NCBI RefSeq assembly: GCF_019236175.1
Contig: NZ_JAFAJM010000009.1
Location: 124,001 to 188,000 of the forward strand
Source of the DNA: Chryseobacterium sp.
Lineage (GTDB): Bacteria > Bacteroidota > Bacteroidia > Flavobacteriales > Weeksellaceae
DNA length: 64,000 nt
Direction: 5' to 3'
The stretch's first letter is position 1. Every line of letters starts with the position of its first letter. Below the pieces are notes generated by a model. It saw nothing but the letters and a program-made list of their open reading frames with translations, was not told the DNA's origin and did no database searches. Shown piece by piece: positions 46,447 through 55,151 of this stretch. The translations under genes were made by a program, and so were the position numbers.

Positions 46447-46471
46447 GTGTTACTCCTGAATTTTATGGGTG

Positions 46472-46500
46472 CAAAGATAGTAATTTTAATCACAACTCAA
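46472..46500 (-). promoter_or_regulatory. promoter of mtaB
   Basis: On the minus strand TTG (46498-46500) is followed after 18 bases by TATCTTTG (46472-46479), a good match to the Bacteroidota promoter, about 26 bases before the ATG. Confidence 0.65.
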
Positions 46501-46512
46501 TATTGATTCAAT

Positions 46513-47103
46513 CTATTGCTTGTATTCATCTCTTACTTCAGGGCTGTTTTGAAAACATACAGGAGATGAATGAGCGCCCGGTTCTTCGGAAGAAAATTTA
46601 TTTTTCATCTCATTATTAAAGTCCTGTGATTGATTTCTGGCAATAGAAAGAGTTTTCCAGTTCTCATTTTTCATCATCTTGGCGATGTAAACAATCTGTC
46701 CGATATGATAAGGATAATGAGCCAGTTGTCTGAACACTGCATCCACAACGGAATGGGCTTCTCCCCTAATATAAATTACTGAATTCAGATTTTCATCAGT
46801 GATCTGATTCAGGGCATCAAAAAAACACGTCCACCCTTTCTCCCAATATCCTATAACTTCTTCTTTTGTCTGAAAGGTATTGATAAATTCATCATCACGG
46901 TTGCGCCAGCTTTTTTCTCCGTCTTCAGATAAAAAATCAGTCCATCTGGAAAGCATATTTCCGGCAATGTGTTTTACAATCACAGCAACAGAATTACTTT
47001 CTTCGTTATACTGCCAGAAAACCTGTTCATCAGACAACTGATTAAATGCTTTATCTCCCAGAGATTTATAATATTCAAAACGTTTGATAAACAGTTCTTT
47101 CAT
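46513..47103 (-). CDS. DinB-like / DUF1572 protein
   Basis: A 196-residue four-helix-bundle protein of the DinB/YfiT superfamily. His residues suited to a metal site lie in VIVKHIAGNMLSRW (about residue 50), EAHSVVDAVFRQLAHYPYHIGQIVY (two further His, about 125-145). I place the start at MKELFIKRFEYYKSLGD (47103), the usual N-terminus of DUF1572, not at the longer upstream frame, which crosses a terminator. Function of this subgroup is unknown; superfamily members include thiol-dependent metalloenzymes. Confidence 0.8.
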   Translation of the reverse strand: MKELFIKRFEYYKSLGDKAFNQLSDEQVFWQYNEESNSVAVIVKHIAGNMLSRWTDFLSEDGEKSWRNRDDEFINTFQTKEEVIGYWEKGWTCFFDALNQITDENLNSVIYIRGEAHSVVDAVFRQLAHYPYHIGQIVYIAKMMKNENWKTLSIARNQSQDFNNEMKNKFSSEEPGAHSSPVCFQNSPEVRDEYKQ

Positions 47104-47143
47104 TCTTTTAATTTTACTGACTAAAGTAAACAATTTAAAAGAT

Positions 47144-47170
47144 AAAAACCACCTCAAAAGAAGTGGTTTT
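47144..47170 (-). terminator. terminator of the T9SS cargo gene
   Basis: An 8-bp AAAACCAC/GTGGTTTT stem around a roughly 10-nt loop lies 22 bases past the cargo gene stop on the minus strand. Confidence 0.6.
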
Positions 47171-47191
47171 ATCTATGTATTTTATTTAAAA

Positions 47192-49297
47192 TTATTCTCT
47201 GTTTTTAACCAATACCCATCCTGAAAACTTAACCGGGGTATTCTTTTTATCATTTTCAGTCCAGGTAACAGAGTACCAATACGTTCCTGTAGGCACTCTT
47301 TTTCCTGCTACCGTACCATCCCATTTATAACCGTTCGATCGGTCGGCACGATACACTCTGTTTCCATACCGGTCAAAAATATCCATAACAAAGTTCTGTT
47401 TATTTCCTAATGCAGAATAGTCAATCACATCATTTATACCATCTGCATTTGGAGTAATAACATTCACTAAATTAGGAACAACAATCGCTATTTCGATAGG
47501 ATTACAATGATAAGAATCTTTGACTGACACTTTATGATCTCCTCTTGAAACATTGTTGAAAACATTGGAATCCTGCCAGTTTATAGCATTCATAGAATAC
47601 TGATACGGGGGATTACCTCCTGTTACCGATACCGTAATTTTGTTATTATCAATGTCAATTGCTGAAACTACGGGCTGATCGGAAGGATATACTTTCACGG
47701 TTTGTATCGCTACACAATCACCGGTCTTAAGTTTCACCCAATACGTTCCTATTCCCACATTACTGATAGACTGCGTAGTAGCACCGGTACTCCATTCATA
47801 GCTCTTAAAACCTGATCCGGCATCTAAAGTCGTCGTATTTTCAGCACAAATCGTTTTATCTTTTAGTAGAGTTGAATACACCGGAGGAATAACGATTAAA
47901 ATAATTTTAGCTACATTATAACATCCGTGATCACCTGATACTCTGACATACACCACACCATTAGGTGCAATATAAGTCATTGGATTTGAAATCTCATTAG
48001 TCTGATTCATCGCATCAGTTAATGACGGATAATATTTTTTTACGATTCCCTGCTGGGTTGTTACACTTGCAGTGGTAAGATTAAAAATACCGGTAGAGGG
48101 ATTTTTTTCAAGGAAACATGTTCTTAAGGTAGCATCATTGACCACAATTGCCGGATAGAATTTTAATGTAATTTGGGCAACAGCAGTACACCCGAACGGA
48201 GATACCACTTTTACATACACCGTACCTTCTGAAGATAGAAAAGCCATTGGAGTGGTGATCTCATTGCTTCCTGTATTAAGATCTGCCATACTGTTATAAT
48301 ACTTTTTCGTAACGTTGGGATCCGAAATAAGATCAGCTGTTGTTAAATCAAATGTTGCCGTGCCGGAATTATTATTGTTACATGCTGTCAAAGTTGCATT
48401 CTTAACGGTAATTGCTCCGTTTTTAAATTTAAATTTTCCTACCTGTTTACACTGATTAAGAGGATTATTCGGATTGGTAATATCCGTATAGCTGATGCTG
48501 TAATAATACACTGTTGTGGTATTCACTATTCTTGGTGCAGTAATGGGGTTTATCCCTGTCAAGGCATCATTCTGGCTTGTATGATAAGTAATACTGAAAT
48601 GCTGATTTCCATTAAGAATACCTGCAGTAAGGGAAGAGAAATCAAATAATTCTGTACTTCCGCAAATCACAACTTCTCTTGGGTCTGCCGGATTTGCAGC
48701 CGGAACTCCGGGAGGATGGAAAGGATTTATCTGGATATTAGGATCTGTAAACGGTGAAGCTAATGTTGCCGTACCGCCCCAGGTCAGAGAAAACGGAGCT
48801 GTCGTACTGCTTGTACTGCTCACCCAGTTATCGATAAACAGATAATAAGTCTGCCCGGGCAAAACATCCATATATTTACAATAAGGAGTAAGAGAACCTC
48901 CGGCTGCACTTAGAATCGTACTTGTCATATTTAATCCTGTAGCAGCTCCGACTCCAATAACCGTTGCAGCATTACAACGTATGGGAGCACCCAAACTTCC
49001 ACAGGCTACGTTAGGTCCGAAGATAGCCCAGTCATAATCCGCATTCGGATTCGTAGGAACGAGATCAAAAGTAAGGGTTCCGCCTGTAGCTATTGTAATT
49101 TTATACCAGATTGAATTATGTTCTCCGGTAGCATCTATACAGCTTCCTGAATTCACCAATTCTTTGACATTACCATACCCTGAAGGACTGTATGTAATAT
49201 CTGAGTTTCCACAAACAGCCAATGCAGTCTCACAGTCTGCCTGAGCATAAAAAATTGGGGAAATGCAAAAGAGAATAAATAGTAAAAGTTTTCTCAT
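47192..49297 (-). CDS. secreted protein with T9SS type B sorting domain (CHU_C)
   Basis: A 701-residue cell-surface or secreted protein. The signal peptide (RKLLLFILFCISPIFYAQA) is followed by a region rich in Cys pairs (about 22-180), two tandem repeats of roughly 80 residues (about 298-470, each with 'TACNNNNSGTATFDLTTA / CFLEKNPSTGIFNLTTA', a KKYY segment and a VYVKV/VYVRV strand), an Ig-like stretch and the CHU_C domain (from about residue 610, VITPNADGINDVIDY, ending GWVLVKNRE). Such cargo is exported by the T9SS, whose gldKLMN genes are near 31-36 kb. The ligand is unknown; adhesion is a fair guess. Confidence 0.88.
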   Translation of the reverse strand: MRKLLLFILFCISPIFYAQADCETALAVCGNSDITYSPSGYGNVKELVNSGSCIDATGEHNSIWYKITIATGGTLTFDLVPTNPNADYDWAIFGPNVACGSLGAPIRCNAATVIGVGAATGLNMTSTILSAAGGSLTPYCKYMDVLPGQTYYLFIDNWVSSTSSTTAPFSLTWGGTATLASPFTDPNIQINPFHPPGVPAANPADPREVVICGSTELFDFSSLTAGILNGNQHFSITYHTSQNDALTGINPITAPRIVNTTTVYYYSISYTDITNPNNPLNQCKQVGKFKFKNGAITVKNATLTACNNNNSGTATFDLTTADLISDPNVTKKYYNSMADLNTGSNEITTPMAFLSSEGTVYVKVVSPFGCTAVAQITLKFYPAIVVNDATLRTCFLEKNPSTGIFNLTTASVTTQQGIVKKYYPSLTDAMNQTNEISNPMTYIAPNGVVYVRVSGDHGCYNVAKIILIVIPPVYSTLLKDKTICAENTTTLDAGSGFKSYEWSTGATTQSISNVGIGTYWVKLKTGDCVAIQTVKVYPSDQPVVSAIDIDNNKITVSVTGGNPPYQYSMNAINWQDSNVFNNVSRGDHKVSVKDSYHCNPIEIAIVVPNLVNVITPNADGINDVIDYSALGNKQNFVMDIFDRYGNRVYRADRSNGYKWDGTVAGKRVPTGTYWYSVTWTENDKKNTPVKFSGWVLVKNRE

Positions 49298-49457
49298 AGA
49301 TACATGGTTTTATGGTTCGACTAGTTTCAAAATCAGATTGATAACATCTTAAACCAAATATACCTATAATTTAACAACAATTAACAAAAACTAAATAATT
49401 TTGAAATATTTTAAATTAAAATAACAAATCGTTACGAAATAAACCATTTATCGAAAC

Positions 49458-50255
49458 TTACTTTATACTTGTAATATTCCCGCAAAGATTTTCAAGGTGA
49501 AAGATTTTATGGAAAGGACTTTTCACTTCTTTAAGATGTTCTTTATCCTGAATAAAGGTATATCTTGAAGCAATAGAATTCATATCAGAAACAATCACCA
49601 GCCAGCATTCATCTACAGAAGTATCATAATAAGGAAACTTCTCATTTTTCTTCTCGATAAGCTCAAGGATTTTATCAGAACAGAGCTCATCAAAAAGATT
49701 CATACTGTATTCATGGGTAATAAAAACATTTCTGCGGTGAAAAGATTTTCTGATTCTTTTTACACATCCTACAGGCTTATTCTTTTTAATGCTTTTATAA
49801 ATACTGATGATATTTTCTTCCTGTTGTTCCAGCTTATCGAATTGTATATCAGGATAGAATTCTAAAAAATAAACACCACGATATTTCGTAGTGTCTTCCT
49901 GTTCTAATAATATTTCTGCCTGACGGAACATTTTGTTCAAAGTACTCTCCACCTTCTTCATTTCCAGATGATTGATCACTTCAGTCAATTCAATTCCTAT
50001 TTTTTTATCGTTTAGTTTGGCGATAAAGTCCGGACTTTCACAGGTAAAGTTTTCAAATTTCACTTCGGGAAAATGATGCATAAAAGAGTTAAGAAGTAAT
50101 ATCTCAGACTTCTTTCTGTATTTTTCACGGTCATGAAGCGGAGATTCATCTATGGTACGATGGTATTTTTCTATAGGCTTTTTCTTCAAATGCCTGTTCA
50201 GGTAATATAAACTTAGATTCTTAATTAAATCTTCATCAGAAAATGTCTTTTTCAT
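49458..50255 (-). CDS. hypothetical protein with PD-(D/E)XK nuclease-like motif
   Basis: A 265-residue soluble, Lys/Glu-rich protein. I recognise no named family. A stretch at about residues 78-97 reads ESPDFIAKLNDKKIGIELTE, which has the spacing of a PD-(D/E)XK active site: Asp in a PDF turn, a strand break, then G-I-E-L-T as the second strand. The usual Lys is replaced by Thr (ELT), seen in some variants but also consistent with chance. The nearby genes give no restriction or defence context. It stands alone between a T9SS cargo gene and the phosphorylase homologue. Confidence 0.55.
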   Translation of the reverse strand: MKKTFSDEDLIKNLSLYYLNRHLKKKPIEKYHRTIDESPLHDREKYRKKSEILLLNSFMHHFPEVKFENFTCESPDFIAKLNDKKIGIELTEVINHLEMKKVESTLNKMFRQAEILLEQEDTTKYRGVYFLEFYPDIQFDKLEQQEENIISIYKSIKKNKPVGCVKRIRKSFHRRNVFITHEYSMNLFDELCSDKILELIEKKNEKFPYYDTSVDECWLVIVSDMNSIASRYTFIQDKEHLKEVKSPFHKIFHLENLCGNITSIK

Positions 50256-50425
50256 GTGTGATTTTTTTAATAATTAAAGAACACATGCAGCCATTGGCTT
50301 TCATTATTAAAAGTTTTTGATAATCAAAAATTTACACATTTAAAGATAAGTAAAAAAATAATTCAACAGGGTGTTTTCCAATTAATTTATCAAATAATTA
50401 ATGTAAAGTTTATTTTCATAATTAA

Positions 50426-50433
50426 TACCTTTG
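50426..50433 (+). promoter_or_regulatory. TAnnTTTG promoter element of the phosphorylase homologue
   Basis: TACCTTTG matches the -7 consensus 26 bases before the ATG at 50459. Confidence 0.55.
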
Positions 50434-50458
50434 CTTTTTCTAACACAAACCCGCATTT

Positions 50459-52126
50459 ATGGATTTTAGGAATTTCAAAATACCCTACCACATCAATCCC
50501 CAATATTCTAAAAAAACTGTCTATTTCTCAATGGAATTTGCCCTTGAGCAGGTACTGAAAATATACTCGGGAGGACTTGGCTTTTTGGCCGGATCTCACA
50601 TGAGAAGCGCTTACAATCTGAAACAGGATCTTATCGGAATCGGTATTCTCTGGAAATTCGGTTATTATGATCAGGCCAGAAATCACGATCAGACCCTGCA
50701 ACCGGTATGGACAAGGAAAATGTATAGTTTTCTGGAAGACACAGGAATTAAATTCCAGATTGAAATTCACAGTGCGCCGGTCTGGGTAAAAGTCTGGTAT
50801 CTTGATCCTGAGATTTTCAACACAGCTCCCATGTTTTTTCTTTCCACAGATGTGCCGGAAAATGATCATGTTTCCAAAACAATCTGTCACAAATTGTATG
50901 ATGCCAATGAATCTACAAAACTGGCTCAGTATATTTTATTGGGAAAAGGAGGTGCTAAATTACTGGATGAGATGAACATTGAAAGAGAGGTTTACCATCT
51001 GAATGAAGCCCACGGACTTCCTGCTGCTTTTTATCTTCTGAAAAAATACCATGGAGACCTGAATAAAGTCAGAGAGAAACTCGTTTTCACGACTCATACT
51101 CCTGAAGAAGCAGGAAATGAAAAGCACAATATGAAGTTATGCTATGATATGTCCTATTTTTCAGGCTATAATATAGAAGAAGTAAAAGGTATTGAAGGTT
51201 CCGGTGACGATCGTTTCAATCATTCTCTCTGCGCGTTGAAAATGGCAAGAATAGCAAATGGGGTTTCTCAGCTTCACGGTGTTGTTTCCAGAGCCATGTG
51301 GAATAAATATCCGGGAATTTGCGGGATTACTTCTATTACCAATGCACAGGAATTTAAATATTGGGCAGATAAACCTCTTTATAATGCGAAGGATGAAAAT
51401 GATGAAACCGTCTTCGATTACAGAAAAAAGCATTTAAAGAAAAAATTATTTAATATTGTTGCAGATCAGACCGGAAATTTATTTAACCCCAATATTTTCA
51501 CCATTGTATGGGCCAGAAGATTTGCCGGTTACAAGCGTGCAGAGCTTCTTTTGCATGATAAAGACAAATTTTACAGACTTTTAAACAATCCCCGATATCC
51601 CGTACAGATCATTTGGGCAGGGAAACCTTACCCTATGGATTATTCTGCGATTTCTACATTCAACACGCTGGTTGAGGAAAGCAAAAATCATAAAAACATG
51701 GCTGTTCTTACGGGCTATGAGCTTTCTTTAAGTAAATCCCTGAAACAGGGCTCCGATTTATGGCTGAACAATCCGAGAGTTCCGAGAGAAGCGTCAGGAA
51801 CTTCAGGAATGACTGCTGCTATGAACGGATCTGTCAATTTATCTACTGATGACGGATGGATTCCCGAGTTTGCCAAACATGGTATCAATTCTTTTGTCGT
51901 CCCTAAAGCAGATTATCTGAACATGAGTATTTATGAACAGGATAATTATGATCTGAACAAGTTATATGAACTTCTTGAAAACGAAATTCTTCCGATGTAC
52001 TACGATCATCCCGATCAATGGAGAAAAATTCAGCATAATGCTATGGACGATGTTAAAGACCAGTTCAACAGCGACAGAATGGCGGATGAATATTATAGAA
52101 TTTTATATCAGGAAAAGAATGGATAA
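50459..52126 (+). CDS. alpha-glucan phosphorylase homologue (GT35), PLP lysine replaced
   Basis: A 555-residue protein of the compact alpha-glucan phosphorylase group. It has the family start TVYFSMEFALEQVLKIYSGGLG, VYHLNEAHGLPAAF, FTTHTPEEAGNE and FAGYKRAELLL. The motif that in phosphorylases carries the PLP Schiff-base lysine (EASGTSGMKAAxNG) reads EASGTSGMTAAMNGSVNLST here (codon ACT at the Lys position, near residue 450). Without that lysine PLP cannot be held covalently, so phosphorolysis is doubtful; a glycosyltransferase role with the same GT-B fold is possible. The neighbours do not help. A strong terminator follows. Confidence 0.85.
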   Translation: MDFRNFKIPYHINPQYSKKTVYFSMEFALEQVLKIYSGGLGFLAGSHMRSAYNLKQDLIGIGILWKFGYYDQARNHDQTLQPVWTRKMYSFLEDTGIKFQIEIHSAPVWVKVWYLDPEIFNTAPMFFLSTDVPENDHVSKTICHKLYDANESTKLAQYILLGKGGAKLLDEMNIEREVYHLNEAHGLPAAFYLLKKYHGDLNKVREKLVFTTHTPEEAGNEKHNMKLCYDMSYFSGYNIEEVKGIEGSGDDRFNHSLCALKMARIANGVSQLHGVVSRAMWNKYPGICGITSITNAQEFKYWADKPLYNAKDENDETVFDYRKKHLKKKLFNIVADQTGNLFNPNIFTIVWARRFAGYKRAELLLHDKDKFYRLLNNPRYPVQIIWAGKPYPMDYSAISTFNTLVEESKNHKNMAVLTGYELSLSKSLKQGSDLWLNNPRVPREASGTSGMTAAMNGSVNLSTDDGWIPEFAKHGINSFVVPKADYLNMSIYEQDNYDLNKLYELLENEILPMYYDHPDQWRKIQHNAMDDVKDQFNSDRMADEYYRILYQEKNG

Positions 52127-52143
52127 CCCGTAAAATAATATAT

Positions 52144-52175
52144 AAAAAATGCCTGGAAAATTCCGGGCATTTTTT
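52144..52175. terminator. bidirectional terminator after the phosphorylase homologue
   Basis: A stem of about 13 bp (AAAAAATGCC with GGCATTTTTT plus inner pairs) between two convergent genes, with A and T runs on either side. Confidence 0.85.
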
Positions 52176-52187
52176 ATGTTCAATGAT

Positions 52188-52373
52188 TTACTTTTCTTTT
52201 TTCGAAGGCACTTTAAGGCCTTTTTCTCTCGCTTCAGAAATACCAATGGCTACGGCCTGCTTTCTGCTTGTCACTTTCTTTCCGGAAGAAGATTTCAGCT
52301 TCCCTTCCTTAAATTCGTGCATTACTTTTCCTACTTTGTCCTGAGCTTTATCTGAATATTTTGTCTTGCTCAT
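52188..52373 (-). CDS. DUF6496 family small basic protein
   Basis: A 61-residue, very Lys-rich protein (SKTKYSDKAQDKVGKVMHEF, then KSSSGKKVTSRKQAVAIGIS) that matches the DUF6496 pattern of small proteins in which 'KVMHEFKxGxLKS' and 'SRKQAIAIGLSEAR' recur. The basic composition suggests nucleic-acid association, as in plasmid or stress-related small proteins, but nothing is proven. Ten bases separate it from the 157-residue gene upstream, so the two form a unit. Confidence 0.8.
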   Translation of the reverse strand: MSKTKYSDKAQDKVGKVMHEFKEGKLKSSSGKKVTSRKQAVAIGISEAREKGLKVPSKKEK

Positions 52374-52383
52374 GGTAAAATTT

Positions 52384-52857
52384 TTAAGATTTTGGCAGGG
52401 CTACCCCCAATTCATAAACTCTGGCATGTTTCAAATACTTGGAACGCTCTCTTGAAGTAACTGATTCAAAGTGGTCGTTTTTGATCACAATAATCGGGTC
52501 TTCAATATTTTCAATTTCAAAATTGGCAAAGTATCTTTCATCCGGACTTGTTTTATCATTTTTTGCTTTTATTTTCTGCAATTCACTTGCATATTTTCTG
52601 AATCCGGGATCAGATGAATGGATAAATTTATACTCATCGCCTGCATACACGTAGTAATGAAGTTTTTTTTCTATCAAACCTGCCTCCTCTGTAATTTCGG
52701 GATTATCATTTCCGTCTTTAAATCCAACTTCCACTAAAGTTCCCCCTTTTTTGTGGGCACAATCTTCAGCATCTTTAAAGCTGGAAAAGCCTGTATAAAC
52801 AATCTGATTGTTTAATACATAACGGTTCAGTTTCTGATGGTATGCATTCGTTTCCAT
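52384..52857 (-). CDS. hypothetical soluble protein upstream of the DUF6496 gene
   Basis: A 157-residue charged protein with no signal peptide or membrane helix. I recognise no domain. It contains GFKDGNDNPEITEEAGLIEK and ends in basic and aromatic residues (SKYLKHARVYELGVALPKS). It is probably co-transcribed with the DUF6496 gene 10 bases downstream. It diverges from the S9 peptidase gene across about 110 bases. Confidence 0.65.
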   Translation of the reverse strand: METNAYHQKLNRYVLNNQIVYTGFSSFKDAEDCAHKKGGTLVEVGFKDGNDNPEITEEAGLIEKKLHYYVYAGDEYKFIHSSDPGFRKYASELQKIKAKNDKTSPDERYFANFEIENIEDPIIVIKNDHFESVTSRERSKYLKHARVYELGVALPKS

Positions 52858-52951
52858 AATTGTTATTGGATTTGATTATATCTAAACATATTCAATTTTT
52901 TTGCCAAAAGTCTTATTTAAAAGCTTTTTTTATACATTTTAATAAAATTAT

Positions 52952-52959
52952 TATCTTTG
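52952..52959 (+). promoter_or_regulatory. TAnnTTTG promoter element of the S9 peptidase gene
   Basis: TATCTTTG matches the -7 consensus, 11-20 bases before the two candidate start codons, giving a very short leader. Confidence 0.6.
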
Positions 52960-52978
52960 AAATCCATTAATGCTAGAA

Positions 52979-55108
52979 ATGAAGAAACTTCTTTTAACAC
53001 TTACTATTGCTGCAGCATTTCAAAATGTATCGGCACAGGAAATCACTTTAGATAAAATTTATTCAGGATATTACCGTGGCAAAGGCATTGCCGGGATTAC
53101 ATCCATGAAAAACGGTGAAAATTATCTTGTTATTGAGCCGTCGGGAATTGCAAAATATTCTTATAAAACTTCTCAAAAAGAAGGGAATATTGTTGACGGA
53201 AAATTTGAAAGTTATATTTTTTCCGATGACGAGTCTAAAATTCTTTTACAGGTAGGCAGCCAGCCTATTTACAGACATTCTTTCCTTGGAAAGTTTGATG
53301 TTAAAGATTTAAAATCGGGAAAAGTTATCAGTCTGAATGACGGAAAACCTGTTCAGGAACCTACATTCTCACCTGACGCCACAAAAGTAGCCTTCATTTC
53401 GGACAACAATTTATTCTATCAGGATTTACCTTCTGGAAAAATCACCCAAATTACCAGTGACGGTAAAAAGAACTCAATCCTGAACGGCCTTGCTGATTGG
53501 GTATATGAAGAGGAATTCGGGCATGCAAGACAATATGAGTGGACCAAAAACTCGGATGCTATTGTATTTGTAAAATCTGATGAGAGTCAGGTTCCGGAAA
53601 TTTATATTCCGATTTACGGAAAAAATCTTTATCCGGTTGAAATGCGTTACAAGTATCCTAAAGCAGGAGAAAAAAATTCTGTAGTTTCTGCTCAGCTATA
53701 CCGTATTGACACGGGGAAAACAATGCCGTTAAACCTTGGCTCTTTCAAAAATTATTATATCCCGAACGTGTTCCAGACCGCAAAAGCAGATGAGATTGTC
53801 CTGATTACTTCTGAGAGAATTCAGAATGCTTCGGATATCTTAAAAGTTAATACAAAAACGGGAACTGTCCAGAAATTATTCACTGAAACGGATGACAAGT
53901 GGATTGATACAGACAGCCCTACCATAGAGTTTCTGGATGATGACTCATTCCTTTGGTCTTCAGAAAGAGACGGCAACCGTCATTTATACTGGTATGACAA
54001 GGATGGAAAACTAAAAAAACAAGTCACAAAAGGCAACTGGGAAGTAACTGATTATTACGGTTACAATCCGAAATCAAAAGAAATTTATGTTCAGACCACT
54101 GAAAAAGGAAGTATTAATAAAGTGGTTTCCAAAGTAAATATTGAAACAGGAAAATCCCAGCTGATTTCTAATGCGGAAGGAAACAATTCTGCCAATTTCA
54201 GTAAAAACTATAATTACTTCATTGAAACATCTTCTACTGCGGTAAAACCTACAGTCTATATTTTAAAGGACGGAAATGGTAAAATGGTTAAAGAACTTCA
54301 GAATAACAATGATCAGCTGCAAAAATTAAAAGCTGATAATTTTGTTGAAAAAGAATTCATCACGATTCCTAATGCAGTTGGTGACCAAATGAATGCATGG
54401 GTCATGAAGCCTAAAAACTTTGACCCTAATAAAAAATACCCTTTATTCATGTTCCAGTATTCCGGACCGGGATCTCAGCAGGTGGCCAATTCATGGGATA
54501 ACGGAAATGCCATCTGGTTCAATCATCTGGTTCAAAAAGGATATATTGTTGCCTGTGTAGACGGGCGCGGAACCGGTTATAAAGGAGCTCAATACAAGAA
54601 AGTAACATATATGAACCTTGGGAAATTTGAGATTGAGGATCAGATTACCGCAGCAAAATGGTTCGGAAACCAGTCTTATGTTGATAAAACCAGAATCGGA
54701 ATGTTTGGCTGGAGCTTTGGCGGGTATATGACCAGTCTGGCTATGACTAAAGGAGCAGATGTTTTCAAAGTAGGGATCGCAGTAGCACCGGTAACCAACT
54801 GGAGGTATTATGATTCTGTATATACTGAAAGATTCATGAGAACACCTCAGGAAAACCCTGACGGATACGATAAAAACTCTCCTACAGAATACGCAAATTT
54901 ATTGAAAGGTAAGTTTTTATTAATTCATGGAACAGCTGATGACAATGTACATTTCCAAAATTCCATGGAGTTTTCTGAAGCTTTAATTCAAAACAAAAAA
55001 CAATTTGACTTTATGGCTTATCCGGACAAAAATCACGGAATTTACGGCGGACAGACAAGACCTCAGTTGTACCAGAAAATGACTGACTTCATTTTGAATA
55101 ATTTATAA
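52979..55108 (+). CDS. S9 family peptidase, dipeptidyl peptidase IV-like
   Basis: A 709-residue exported serine exopeptidase that removes Xaa-Pro/Ala dipeptides from peptide N-termini. After the signal peptide (KKLLLTLTIAAAFQNVSAQ) comes the eight-bladed DPP4 N-terminal propeller (DWVYEEEFGHARQYEWTKNS holds the double-Glu substrate-anchoring motif), then the alpha/beta hydrolase domain with the nucleophile in GMFGWSFGGYMTSLA, the Asp in HGTADDNVHFQNS and the His in DKNHGIYGG. The ATG at 52979 fits the signal peptide better than the one three codons upstream. Its products could be taken up by the POT transporters downstream. Confidence 0.95.
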   Translation: MKKLLLTLTIAAAFQNVSAQEITLDKIYSGYYRGKGIAGITSMKNGENYLVIEPSGIAKYSYKTSQKEGNIVDGKFESYIFSDDESKILLQVGSQPIYRHSFLGKFDVKDLKSGKVISLNDGKPVQEPTFSPDATKVAFISDNNLFYQDLPSGKITQITSDGKKNSILNGLADWVYEEEFGHARQYEWTKNSDAIVFVKSDESQVPEIYIPIYGKNLYPVEMRYKYPKAGEKNSVVSAQLYRIDTGKTMPLNLGSFKNYYIPNVFQTAKADEIVLITSERIQNASDILKVNTKTGTVQKLFTETDDKWIDTDSPTIEFLDDDSFLWSSERDGNRHLYWYDKDGKLKKQVTKGNWEVTDYYGYNPKSKEIYVQTTEKGSINKVVSKVNIETGKSQLISNAEGNNSANFSKNYNYFIETSSTAVKPTVYILKDGNGKMVKELQNNNDQLQKLKADNFVEKEFITIPNAVGDQMNAWVMKPKNFDPNKKYPLFMFQYSGPGSQQVANSWDNGNAIWFNHLVQKGYIVACVDGRGTGYKGAQYKKVTYMNLGKFEIEDQITAAKWFGNQSYVDKTRIGMFGWSFGGYMTSLAMTKGADVFKVGIAVAPVTNWRYYDSVYTERFMRTPQENPDGYDKNSPTEYANLLKGKFLLIHGTADDNVHFQNSMEFSEALIQNKKQFDFMAYPDKNHGIYGGQTRPQLYQKMTDFILNNL

Positions 55109-55118
55109 TTAACATAGC

Positions 55119-55150
55119 AAAAACCCTTTCAAAGTCTGAAAGGGTTTTTT
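55119..55150. terminator. terminator after the S9 peptidase gene
   Basis: A 13-bp perfect stem (55119-55131 with 55137-55149) with flanking A and T runs, between the peptidase gene and the convergent broken GLPGLI gene. Confidence 0.85.
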
Positions 55151-55151
55151 A

